Assembly (NCBI RefSeq): GCF_002994745.2
Contig: NC_037089.1
Location: 1,611,001 to 1,675,000, forward strand
From: Rosa chinensis
Taxonomy: Eukaryota > Streptophyta > Magnoliopsida > Rosales > Rosaceae
Length of the DNA stretch: 64,000 nt
Reading direction: 5' to 3'
Below, piece after piece: positions 10,898-21,899 of the stretch. Numbering within the stretch: the first letter of the stretch is position 1; each line of letters begins with the position of its first letter. The notes beneath the pieces were generated by a model. It was not told the DNA's origin. It saw only the letters and a program-made list of their open reading frames with translations, and searched no databases. The position numbers and the translations under genes are program-made.

Positions 10898-12468
10898 GTT
10901 TGAGGAACTTCTGTTTGAGGAAGAGTTCGAGGAACGTAACTTTGAGGAACGAAAATTCGATGAAGTGTTTGAGAAACTTCGGCTTGGGAAATTTGAGCAT
11001 GCACTACTAGAATTATGTTAATAGACATCACATAATTTAAATCGGTCAAACTTGCACATGATGTAAAAAAGTTAGCTAACATCGTTTTAGAAAAATACCG
11101 ATTTAAATGTGTATTATTAACATCGGTTCTTAAAATGACCGGTGTTAAAAGTGTTGTTTTAAAATTTGAGGGGAACCTAATTTTCGTGAAAGCGCCAAGT
11201 GTTTAATAAATTGAAAGAAGCGGATACTAAAACTTAAAATGAACTCAGCATAAACATAACTGAGTAAACTTTTCATTACTATTTAAGAAATAATCACAAG
11301 TTTGTCAGTTTAGAACTATGTGAAATAATAATGGGATGGATGCGTGTGTTGCAAAAATATACGCACCTTCAACCTTGAAAACATGCGTTGCGACATCAAT
11401 AAATGCTAGCTTTTGAGGGATGGTAACAATAACAGCAGCAATCAATGGAACTACCTGAAATCTAGAACTTTGTCCAAATCAAAACCTAGAAATCTTGAAT
11501 AGGAAAAAACTTGGGTAAAATATCCACATACAACATACTAGATACAAACTAATAGTTAATCACACAAATATGAAGGAGAATGCATAATTTGATTAATGGA
11601 ATTCTCTAAATCTGGACCCCTAAAATAAAAAGAAAAAATTAAAGTGCATATGGAAAGAAAGCAAGACCTGGCACAAAGGAAGCTGAATATCACCAATTCC
11701 AGGGGGCATGTCAACAACAAGGTAATCCAGCTCTCCTCTAAATAATGAAATGAACAAAATTAGGCACTAAAAGTACCATCTTGTAGCACTGAATTATGCA
11801 AGGGCCTTTGAACTTAAATTTTTAAGTTGAACTGATTGAGATGGAAGCTTCATTAACAAAAGCTTACAAGAATTTCATTGGCGATAATGGACACTAGACT
11901 GACTGTACGATATAACTTGTTCAATCGGTTATAATTGACAGTATTTCAGTATTCAACAAATCTGACTGACTATTTATCATTTTCTCAAAGCTTCCTTTTA
12001 AAGTAAATCAAAACAAAGAGTTATTGTAATGGTAATATCAAATGCATTTATATGTGTAAGGAGCCTTCCTACAAATGTCCAGAACTTTGTGGTATTAATA
12101 GTACTTAGCTGATGAAATGGGGATAATGATCAAACGAATTTGCATAACTTACTTTTGGAATGCTTCCAAATCACTCTGTTGCAGTTAGAAGCTGGTCAAT
12201 GACCCCAGAGACCATTGGGCCTCTCATTATTGCACGACCTTGTTCGGAAAATCCAAAAGACACCAATTTCACTCCCAAGTATTCAGTAGAAATAATGGTT
12301 TTCTTCACTGGGTTCTACAGGAAACTTTCGCAGTGTCAAAACTCAGAACTGCAGAACTGCAAAATTTGACAACTTGCAAGAAAATTCTATAAAATGTTAT
12401 TACATTATACCATTACTAGTATTCGGTTTTCAGGGGAGACCATCGTTGGCAGACTAGGACCATAGACA

Positions 12469-12962
12469 CATGGGCGTAGGGAGAGGGGGGCGAGAAGGGT
12501 CAGCTGACCCTCCTCATATTTTTCATCTTTATTGTTGAATAATCAAACTTTCTATATAAAAATATAATATAATACCATAATGACCTTCCTAAATGCATAA
12601 TTTTAGGCTCTTTAATTACTTTCTGGTTTTAAGGTTTGATACATTCCCTTTTCAATTTCTATTAATACAAAGGAAATCATAATCAATATTCTCTAATAAA
12701 TCAATTTAATAAAGTAATTTATAAAGCTACTATGTATAATGTCAATTATACATAGAAACCAATCATAGAAAATCTAGAAATCATGTCAACATACCTTCTT
12801 TGTACATAACAGGAATTATAAATCTCCAATAGCTTTAATAAGGTAATTTATAAATAAGACGATTTTACATGGAGCAATTATGTTATCAGACAATTTTTTT
12901 TTTCAATATAATAGCTATTTATGTTTTGACCCTCCTAAATGAAATTTATAGCTACGCCATTG
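12469..12962. mobile_element. non-autonomous hAT-type element (494 bp)
   Basis: It is flanked by perfect 8-bp duplications CATAGACA (12461-12468 and 12963-12970). The ends are CATGGGCGTAG and CTACGCCATTG, an imperfect 11-bp inverted repeat with 9 of 11 matching. An 8-bp duplication and CA...TG ends fit hAT elements. The interior is AT-rich with no coding frame. It sits inside the HCF101 copy C exon with the Walker A motif, splitting the codons of DADVYGP. Confidence 0.85.
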
Positions 12963-13359
12963 CATAGACATCAGCATCAAATATACAAACTGTAGCACCC
13001 ATACCAGCCAAAGTATATGCTAAGTTTACTGCTACAGTTGATTTTCCCACGCCACCCTGCACATATTTCACAATCAAGAGAAATAGTACATAATTAGCTG
13101 TCTCATTTCTAGACAGGAATTCAAATTAAAAAGATATGTCACCATCAGAAGTGTTGATATTTAATAACAACAATAGTGAACTGAAAAATACCAGCTAGGG
13201 AAGCACCAAACGAAAATGGAAAGTCTACCTTGCAACTAGAAACTGCCACAATATTTGACATTGTCCGTAACCCTGCTGGAAGTACCCGGCATAAAGGGGT
13301 TTTGCAGGTTGTGCTGACATAGTCATATTGACATTCTTGACCCAAGGAAGCTCGTTCAC

Positions 13360-13480
13360 TGTTGAGAATATATACATCCCACATGGGAAAAATGGGACCT
13401 TGCCTATGGGTTTATAAGGGTTTGGGCCACTCCATCCATTGCCAATTGGTTTTGGATGTGAACCCCAGATTACTTTATCA
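13360..13480 (+). repeat. TRIM left LTR
   Basis: 121 bp, TG at the start and CA at the end, near-identical to 13593-13713. Confidence 0.95.
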
Positions 13481-13492
13481 TGGTATCAGAGC
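13481..13492 (+). promoter_or_regulatory. TRIM primer binding site
   Basis: TGGTATCAGAGC directly follows the left LTR and matches the 3' end complement of plant initiator tRNA-Met, the usual primer for plant LTR retrotransposons. Confidence 0.9.
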
Positions 13493-13592
13493 GGGTTACT
13501 CAAGTGTGCATGCCTAACGGCCACACGGGCTCCACGTCACCCAAAAGTTGTCCACGTGTATGGCTTGAAAATTCGCCACACGTGCGGAGGCG

Positions 13593-13713
13593 TGTTGAGA
13601 ATATATACATCCCACATGGGAAAAATGGGACCTTGCCTATGGGTTTATAAGGGTTTGGGCCACTCCATCCATTGCTAATTGGTTTTGGATGTGAACCCCA
13701 GATTACTTTATCA
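13593..13713 (+). repeat. TRIM right LTR
   Basis: 121 bp, one visible mismatch to the left LTR, followed by the TTCAC target duplication. Confidence 0.95.
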
Positions 13714-13979
13714 TTCACCACCTCATTTGCCTTTTGCTTAAACTGTAATGCAATTAAAGCTTATTATGGTTGCTATTTCTTTCTTTTGACCGAAAAAACA
13801 AAAATGGTTGCTATTTCAGTATTTCTAAATCCTTATTGATTGATTTACTGGGTTCCAACTATCTCAATAGTCCATTCAATGTTATAGTAGAAGCATAACA
13901 AAGTCATAATTTTTTTTGTCAATGATAGAAGGTGAAAATCATGAAGCTAATAGTAACAGTTGCATCTTTTGTCAATCAG

Positions 13980-14127
13980 GTGTTTCATGCAAGGACGAAA
14001 CACATTGATGTTCGCTATCACAGGATTAGAGATTGAGTAGAATCTGGAAATATCATTGTGGAGAAGGTTCACACAAATGACAATGCTGCTGATTGTCTTA
14101 CCAAGCCCGTTGCTGCAGAGAAGAAAA
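13980..14127 (+). pseudogene. Copia RNase H remnant
   Basis: The frame reads VFHARTKHIDVRYHRIRD, a stop where the family has an aromatic residue, then VESGNIIVEKVHTNDNAADC and LTKPV. This is the C-terminal end of Ty1-Copia RNase H. No LTRs were seen around it. The rest of 13744-14633 has no recognisable gene. Confidence 0.85.
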
Positions 14128-14633
14128 CAAAATCGTTGGAGGAGAAGAAAACAAAACTCTATTAGAAAGTATCATGTTTGTTTAAAAAGTAACTGTCCCT
14201 TGGCTTAGATACATTTGTACTGAGATGATGTTAACAAGTAGGTTGTAAACATAACCAAAGAAAACTAAATGAGGAAAGAATGCCATGCATTTATGAACTT
14301 AGGAACACTGATCGAGATTGTATAAGTCTGTTGTTTTGCAGCTTCAGATGTACTGATGAAATGTGAGTGTTTATAGGAACTCAGAATTTACATGGTGAAG
14401 TGAAGCTAGAGTAAATTAGCTGACAAGCACCAATCTTCAAAATAAATATATCTCGAGCACTGGTGCTGGGGCACAAGAATGAGAGAAACGAAAAACTTTA
14501 AAATTGCTTCTCAGTTCCTGACCTTTTACTTCTAACTCAGACGCAATCATATCAAGGTATCTGTCTATTGGCTGTGGGACAAGCAAAGAACCGCATCCAC
14601 GCTTTCTCTGTTCTCATTGGTGGATGTAAATGT

Positions 14634-14891
14634 CTAGCTGAGAACAGAATGCTTAGAAGCTTTAGAATCTGTGGCTAAGCACAAGGAGCTATCTGTCCAT
14701 GACTTTTTCGTGGGGAACGAAATGCTCCTTTGCTGAGAACAAGAATTCAAGCAAGCACCGCCCTTGGACTTGTGCAGTGCACAGTTGCAGTTTTTATGGT
14801 ATGGCCTTCTCTCAATTTCTGTGTCCTTCATTGACAGGCTTCCTTCAAACACACACTGAAACATCAAACCGGAAACTCCCAAGGTAGTCAT
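14634..14891 (-). CDS. small ERRPYHKNC-family protein, paralogue 1
   Basis: A single-exon frame of 85 codons starts with ATG at 14891. It reads TLGVSGLMFQCVFEGSLSM, then the family core TEIERRPYHKNCNCALHKSK, then ISFPTKKSW. The same core occurs at 62986-63273 (very similar throughout) and 59519-59941 (core only). The family is found in plants, but I know of no assigned function. Conserved features are a Cys/His cluster (HKNCNCALH) and a Ser/Lys-rich tail with a Trp. No signal peptide or membrane segment is visible. A TATA box lies about 130 bp upstream, so the gene is probably expressed. Confidence 0.75.
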   Translation of the reverse strand: MTTLGVSGLMFQCVFEGSLSMKDTEIERRPYHKNCNCALHKSKGGACLNSCSQQRSISFPTKKSWTDSSLCLATDSKASKHSVLS

Positions 14892-15017
14892 TCTCTTCTC
14901 TGTTGTTTAAAAAGTACTGTATTTGTGTGAAACGATGAGTGAGCAGTAGAGTACTTATGTTTCTAACTTTCTATGGAGTGTTTTGAGTGTGTTGAAACTT
15001 GTGTGTGCTTGCTAAAA

Positions 15018-15030
15018 CATTTATATAGGG
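15018..15030 (-). promoter_or_regulatory. TATA box of the 14.9-kb gene
   Basis: On the minus strand the sequence is CCCTATATAAATG, about 130 bp upstream of the ATG at 14891. A good match to plant TATA boxes. Confidence 0.6.
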
Positions 15031-18000
15031 AAGGGGATCAATATATGATAAATGGCTTGTAGGAGAAATCAAGAAACCATTTTGTGCTATTTCTCCCACG
15101 TACTCTTCTTAAACTCGAGACAAGTTAAGTTGGTACAGTGTTCCTGCCAAAGTGCAAAAAGGACTAAATAAAACAGACGTTTTGTTCTAGGGAAACTTTT
15201 CCACAGAGGGAGAGAGAAGAAAAGTGTAACTTGGTTTAGTCATGTTTGGCTTTAATACTTAGAATTAGTTGAGTTTTTGGCTTTAGCACAGATTGATACG
15301 CAGAGGCGTTATTTACCTAACTAGTTTGAAGGGAAAGCATTATTATGCATCTTGACGGATGGTTCTATGTAACTAACCAAGTAACTAACATAGTTTTGGC
15401 TCTAGCATCGCTTCTTTGGGATGCAAGTAAATGGTACAATATTCATTCTTGTGGAAACAAAACATGATTTGTGCTTTCATTGTTTATATCAGTATTCACA
15501 AGTCACAGCCTGGTTCGAGATGAGGGCCCTAAAGTTTCGCCACTATTTGATGATTCTCGCATAGCTTTTCTGTTATACTTTAATTAGCATCAAGTTTTGC
15601 AACATTAATAGTCAATCTTTTTTGGTTGAACTTTGGCATTTTGTACTAAGAAAATATACATGAAGCAGTAGGATTTCGTAGTGTTTCATACAACTGATAT
15701 ATTTCCACTTATACTCAGTAGGGTGGACTTTTGAGTTTGATTATTTAGATAATGTTCATAGTTCTAAAATGAGTTTCTTAAGCAAACAGAACATGGAAAA
15801 CAGAGTGTTGAATTGATGGTGCCTTGACTAGAATTGCCATTTGTTCCTGTTCCTAGAGTTGACCAGATCACTAATTTACCATTTGATGATTCAGGCTGAT
15901 AGGGTATGTGATTTTTTAACTTTCAGTAGAGATAAGAAATTCTAAATGATTGGAATGCCAAAGAAGTATACCAATTAGAATGCATATCCTTTCCGTAGAG
16001 AAAACAGAGATGGTATTTTTACATTACCCTTCTCTGTGTTTCAGATTTTCTGATCATATAAACATGGAAAAGGAAAGTATACATAAAATGGTTTCCAAAT
16101 TAGAAATCTAAATCATTTTTAGTCTTTTGTCTTCACTTTGTTTTGCGTCGTTTTCATCTTCTCTGACCTCTTTCAGCGCCTTCTATTGAAAAGAAAAAAA
16201 AATTAAATAGTAAATCAGCCATTTCATCAGGAGAACCTACCTACAGAACCTTGGTGATATGATCGAATGTGATCGAATGTCTCTGAGAGAGCGGTTCTTT
16301 ACATCAATCTTCTTTGTAGCGTAGTTGGTTGCCATATAAAATCATGAATTGCATTGAAAATTTAAACTGCTGCCTGCATTTTTGTCCATATTTCATGTTT
16401 GTTAATGCAGTATTTCTATAGGTTTACCGTGACTTGGAAGATTCAAAAACTCTGGCTTCCACTCCTAGCTTCTCATCCTTGTATGAAGCCTGGTTCAACA
16501 TGCTTCTTTGCTATAAGATTCAAAAACAATTGACAATCAAATAATCATCCAAAAATAAGGAAAAATTAAAGATGAGACCTAGTAGTTAATTGATTGCCAG
16601 AGAAAAAGTTGAGGTTTGGTGTGTTTCATGGTTGCTAGCATACAAGCAAAAAGATGAGCGTCTGGTGCAGCCATTTGTATTAGCCAGACTTGGCGATTCG
16701 CCGCTCTGATGGACTCGTCTTCTTCGAGCACATTCCACACCAGGAAGCATCCCCGCCATTGCATCTAAGGTCTAATATGCATACGAGCTTTTTAACCGCA
16801 ACAACTTAAATATACGCTGTTGGTGCTAGAAGTACTATGTTCTTCTCCTATTTATATACAACCCATCTCTTCAGATATGAGAAGCTGCCTGAAATGACAT
16901 CCCTTATGGTATGTTATGATGAAGAAGAAAGAAAATGATACTATATGAGAACGAAAAGATGGTTTGTTCTAAGATCAGGAAGAAGAAGACAATGGAAAGT
17001 TAATCAGAAGATTGGTGGGAGACAAAAGAGGGTCCATACCATTAAAATAATTTTTTAATTCGTCCGCGATAGTGTCCTTTGAAGAAATGATCATATATTT
17101 TTGGTAAATATTTAAAAAAAAAAAAACCAAGGACTAAATCTGCTTATTTTAGTAACAAATGAGGTTACTTTTTGCATACTCACTTGATCTCTATAACTTT
17201 TCAAAACTAATAAATCGTGAATCTCATTAGTGGTACACTCGATTAAAAAGTTATTTATAATCGCTCCAAATCCGCCCATAGGCCCACTTGATCTGCAATA
17301 CTTCTCTATACACATAGAGAGTCCGGACAATGATCTCTATCATGTGATATGCTAATTAAGTAGGTGGCATGTTAGGAGAACAAGGAAGGATTCTCAGGAT
17401 CGTATAAATCCATTATTAGTCACTAATCCATAAGATACTTAAAATGAGCTAACACCCAAATCCCCTAATCTCATCCATACGTTCTGTCTGTCCACGTTAT
17501 CATGCACAAATCTGATTGGGCTTAACTACAAACCCAACCTTTACTTGAACAATAAGCTACATAGAGTCCGGCCCATATCTGACTTGAAATTTTGATATAT
17601 ATTTACATTTTTCTTAATTTAGGTCAAAAAGCGATAACCTCTGAGCATCCCCACAAATCCGGGCCTTTACAAAATCTTTTCCTCTCAAATTACTCTCTTT
17701 TTTCTTTCAATTTTTATATTTATAATTAAACTTTTATATTAATTTAAGGGGAGTGAATCCTTGTTTTACGATTCACACTTTATATTTCCTTTTTTAAAAT
17801 CTTTAAATTTTATCTTTTTGTGATGTGAACTGTAAAATAAGTGATGTTAAGTACTAAAAAATGATGCATATAGTGTGAATTGTAAAATAGAAAGTGAATT
17901 TCACTTTCCTAATTCAAAAGCGTTTTTGAGCCTTCGAAAGGCAATTCCAAACAAGCCCAATGACTCGGTTGTTTGAGAAATATCTGCATCCACAAGTCAA

Positions 18001-18304
18001 GAGGTACAATCATTCAGCTCATGTCACTTCTAGATGGTCATTTTAACTTGGGAGGTCTGTTCAACAAATGCACAAATGAACCAAATCCAATGATAAAGTT
18101 CATCTTGAACAGAAGCTAGGAGAAAAAACAAAGAAATTCAGGTGCACCACGCACATGAAAACTAAAAGCTCAGAGCATCTAACACGTTGATAAGACAATA
18201 TTCACCCAACATATAATTCACAACAGTTGCTGCTACAAAATTTTATGACAAACATAAATAAGAAATCTCAACAGAACGCTAATGGAGGATCATCCTGACA
18301 TCCA
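15031..18304. other. long intergenic stretch, no gene supported
   Basis: About 3.2 kb of AT-rich sequence. The open frames at 16579-16764 and 17112-17330 are short, lack family resemblance and are not convincing. The last few hundred bases before 18305 are the probable 3' UTR and downstream region of the S6-type gene. No transposon ends were found by eye. Confidence 0.45.
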
Positions 18305-20078
18305 TCATCCATCAATCTGCTTTCCTTCCTGGTCCACATCATATTCATCGTCATCGTCGTTGTCTTCAGCCATATTATTTCCTTCCCGGTCCACATCATA
18401 TTCATCATCGTCGTCGTCGTCGTCGTCGTCATCATCTTCAACCATATCATATATGCTGCCCCGATGAAACTTATTAATTTCATTTCTGGTATCCTGTTCG
18501 CTAAGAAATTCCATGCCATACTTTGTGTCTCGGTGTTTAACTAAGAGCCAGCGTAGCAACCGATCTTCCTTGTTGAGGTAATGCAGCTCCTTGTTCATGT
18601 TAGGTGTAGCCATCATAGTCATCTGCATCAGTTGACCCTATACCATATGCAGCGTTGATTTAGTGATGGAGTCTTATCAGGTCAACGGGATATGAGAACT
18701 TGTAATTCAGTACCAACTAGACAAGAATGAATATAGACAAATAGTAATAGAGAAGTAAAAAACAATTCAAATGTTAAAAAAGTTTATAGATTGTATTGCT
18801 GCATGAAACATTTTACATAATTCCAACCAAATCTATGGACTGGGTGACAATTCCAATTTCATTTCCAACTTACACCCTTCACTACACAAGTCCCATGTCA
18901 TTTATGCTAAAGCTTACCCATACCACTTGACAACACTATCTTAAAGGAGTTTTGGAAAGCTAAATTAGTATGGCAGGAACACTACCCATTCCTGAACCTT
19001 CACATCAAATTTTTCTCATACAATTGATTGAAGTCTTGATGCTTATCTTTACCAATCAAAAGGACCAATTTAATCCTCAATCTTAGAATTTCTTAGCACT
19101 TGTTTTACTTCTTTTACCAAAAAGAAGATGGGAAAAACAGAAGTGACAAAGAAAAATCTTTAATGTGTGGATTCTCTAAAGTCTTACACAATATCACCTC
19201 TTCATACGGTTATGCCAGATCTATCTTCTAAAAAGTTATACATCATACCAAAGCAAACTATCTCACTCAAGAAGTGATGTTGATACTCAAAATTCTTCAA
19301 CAATAGTGATTCAAGAAGCCCATTATAAGAGACTCCAATCTCCTAACCAGTTCTAAGCAATTTGAGATGACACAAAGAGATCTCAAAATTTAGAGATTTG
19401 ATTGGATTGTGAAACTATAATAATATGTTATACATACGTGTATGTCCACTTTTATCTCCAAAGAAAGCAAACAAAGTAGAACACATAGGACACCACATCC
19501 ACTCAATTTGCCGCTCATATGTTCTAGTCTACATCTCAAATAGCATCAAACAACAAAAAAGTAAAAATCAAAAGAGCTAAAACCACAGCAGCATTGCAAT
19601 CGTAAGGACTAGAATGGATGGAAATACGTCTGAATAGGCTTTGTTTCTAGTCTCAAGGCCTTGCACACTAACTGATGACTAAAGACAAATACGATATGAG
19701 ATGCAGAAACTCAACTTCGAAGTTATCCTTACGAGCCTAGACAAATTGCAAGCATCTACCAAGCACTGCACATAATTCGCGATACAGGTTTGCACTCATA
19801 TTGCTAATGAAACAATTCCAGACGACCGGAAAGGCCCGAAACATGGTAAGTTCCCATCCTGACTAATCTAACAGCAAAGAAAAAACGAAACACACCTGAT
19901 AAAATCTGCCATCAAGCTTCTTAATACCATAACCCAAGTGCACAGTGCCGAAGGACTTCATGTCAGTAATGACCCCATTTCGTCGGAAAACATGCTTGCT
20001 TACTCTCGCAACCAGGTCCAACAGAGCCTCCTTCTTTACATGCGGCTTCGCCAGGAGCATACAATCATACAGAGGCAT
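18305..20078 (-). CDS. organellar-type 30S ribosomal protein S6 (bS6 family)
   Basis: Two coding exons: 20078-19896 (ATG at 20078, 61 codons) and 18637-18305 (110 residues plus stop), joined in phase 0 by GT and AG sites. The total is 171 residues. The protein begins MPLYDCMLLAKPHVKKEALL and has SFGTVHLGYGIKKLDGRFYQ, then LHYLNKEDRLLRWLLVKHRD. This is the bS6 fold of the small ribosomal subunit, most likely of the mitochondrial ribosome (Arabidopsis At3g18760 type). After residue 123 the tail is acidic, with 11 consecutive Asp, then a repeated DDEYDVD(R/Q)EG motif. The Asp run is encoded by a trinucleotide repeat at 18405-18436. A non-coding leader exon with a donor near 20292 is likely. Confidence 0.9.
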
Positions 20079-21042
20079 ATTTCTTCCTAAATTTTTTTTT
20101 CACCTATACACAACCACCACTAACAGTTATCATCTATGAGAAATTGAAATCGGAAACGTCAATTGCATAAAAATTGAGCTAGACCTAGATGCAGATACAA
20201 TTCCATACAATGATTGAACGAAAAATTGAAAAATCCAGAAAGCAGGTGAAGGATTGGTGGCGGTGAGTAAATCAAAGACGGAGCTACCTTTGTAGGAGGA
20301 CCGTGAGAGCTTCAGTGATAGAGAGCGAGCAGATCCTTCAGAACGGAATAGAGTAAGAGGTGGGTTTTACAGAGAAGCCATGGCGGTGAAGAAAGTGAGG
20401 AACGACGACTGAGGGTTTTAGTTCGCGTCGAGATACCGAAATTACCCTTCCCTAGCCGGGAGTTTAACCGGTTTTTACTTTGCAGGCTAAATTCCCGAAA
20501 CACCCTTTGCTACCCTTTACTGGGAACGGGTTATACTTTGCGCAACGAGATTCCCAAAAGGGTCCGTTCCCGGTTGTTAGCGGGTTTTAGTTTGTGCACG
20601 AAATTCCCAAAGCAGCCTTGGTTAACCGGGTGTTAAGCAGGACCCGTCGACCCGGTAATGCTTTGGGTACTAATGATGTCACTTTCTAAAATGGGTTTTC
20701 ATATGCAAAGCCTATGATTTCTATGTTTGAGCCGTATGATTAAGGACGAGATAATATCAATATGTGTGATTAGCGGTGAATCATATGAAAAATGAGCAAA
20801 TTGGTCACAATGGAGGGAATGAGTAATTTCGTTTCTGTCTATATTCGGGATGGCGGAGATATAAGAAGCATGGGTGGGTCGATGAATTCAGGTGGTCGAT
20901 TGTCTCGCTACCTGTTAAGAGACATGCACGGGGCATCCGGGAGAAGTCCGAGCGTGTGTTGGTTTAAGTCGCTTCGATGTCAAAGTTAGTAATCTTGTAT
21001 TTAAATTGACAGAATAATAGTATGAACAAGTAGTGATTATTA
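20079..21042. promoter_or_regulatory. promoter and leader of the S6-type gene, with degenerate repeats
   Basis: The 5' UTR probably lies up to about 20400. Between about 20455 and 20655 there are three degenerate units of roughly 60 bp, each with a TTTGYRC-like core, ATTCCC and a CCGGG-type end. No protein is encoded. The rest, up to the transposon boundary at 21045, has only a weak open frame (20792-20989). Confidence 0.4.
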
Positions 21043-21264
21043 TTAGGCCTCGTTTTGGTTTGCAGAATTGAGGACTCAGGAAAGGAAAGTAATTGTTTGG
21101 TAACCATAAACTCTGGAAATACTTTCCTGACAGAGCGGAAAATAGGGGGGAAATCATTCCACTCATACCCCATGGGATTGATTTTCCCTTCCAATTTCCT
21201 AGCATTTATTACAAAAGTTTTGGACGACAATATCCTATCTTGCATAAAAAATTGGTGTACTTTT

Positions 21265-21482
21265 TGTTGTAGAGAAACTGAATTTGGGAGAAATTTTCTG
21301 TGTATTCTCATTGATAATAGGGGCCTCTTTATATAGAGGATTACAATGCATAGAATCTCAATCATACAAGGAAAGTAATTCTACATTGATTAGGATTCTA
21401 GATCCTTCTAATTAAATCCTATTACCACTAGGTCAAGTAACCTAGAGTTTGGGCTAAACACAAATTAGGTTTTCCTTCAACA
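21265..21482 (-). repeat. Copia 3' LTR
   Basis: 218 bp, differs from the 27226-27443 copy at about one base. Confidence 0.95.
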
Positions 21483-21899
21483 CTCGCCCTTGTGTTGCCC
21501 AAACGCGGTGCTTCTCTCGTTGCCTCGTTAAAAACCTTGCCGAGTAACAAAAACCCAGTGGGACAAAAATAACCTCGGTCGAAGGGGAAAAAGAGCACAA
21601 CACACCCTTCACGATTCGAGGTGAACATGTAGACATCTCCCCCTGATGTCTGCGCCTCCCCTAATGACTACGATCATGGGAGTTCAGATAATTTTAGCAA
21701 GCCAAATCTTGCCACATGTTTCTCGAACGTGGTACTGGGCAATGACTTCGTAAACAAGTCTGCCTCACTGTCCTCAGATTGAACCTAGTTCACTTTGATC
21801 TCGAGGAGTGTCTGTTGTTGCTGATTATGCTTGGTGTTATCGCTTTTGATGTAGCCTTGCCTCATTTGTTCAAAACAAGTAGCATTATCCTAAACACTT

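Larger units (their letters stand above)
13360..13713 (+). mobile_element. complete TRIM retrotransposon (354 bp)
   Basis: Two 121-bp direct LTRs (13360-13480, 13593-13713) start TGTTGAGAATAT and end TTTATCA. They differ at about one base. The target duplication is TTCAC (13355-13359 and 13714-13718). Between them are only 112 bp, starting with TGGTATCAGAGC at 13481, the initiator-Met tRNA primer binding site, and ending in a short purine-rich stretch before the right LTR. There is no coding capacity. This is a terminal-repeat retrotransposon in miniature, which depends on proteins from other elements. It interrupts an exon of HCF101 copy C. Confidence 0.95.
11355..13742 (-). pseudogene. HCF101: HCF101 fragment, copy C (five exons, twice interrupted)
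   Basis: This is the longest copy. Exon a (13742-13229, split by the TRIM) reads KANEVVNELPWVKNVNMTMS and ends SNIVAVSSCK. Exon b (13056 to about 12413, split by the hAT element) carries the Walker A motif GGVGKSTVAVNLAYTLAGMG and DADVYGPSLP. Exon c (12314-12172) reads YLGVKLVSFGFSEQGRAIMR and ends in TG followed by AT instead of GT, so the splice donor is lost and a TGA is read. Exon d (11737-11668) and exon e (about 11455-11355) match copy B. HCF101 is a chloroplast Fe-S cluster carrier. The 5' exons and everything after KLKV are missing, and a frameshift lies in exon a. It is a dead genomic duplicate; a working gene must be elsewhere. Confidence 0.9.

Noticed and set aside
13362..13712. 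Simple tandem duplication of about 120 bp
   Set aside because: The primer binding site, TG...CA ends and TTCAC target duplication show it is a TRIM retrotransposon.
16579..16764. 61-codon open frame, minus strand
   Set aside because: Short, isolated, no family resemblance and no promoter that stands out.
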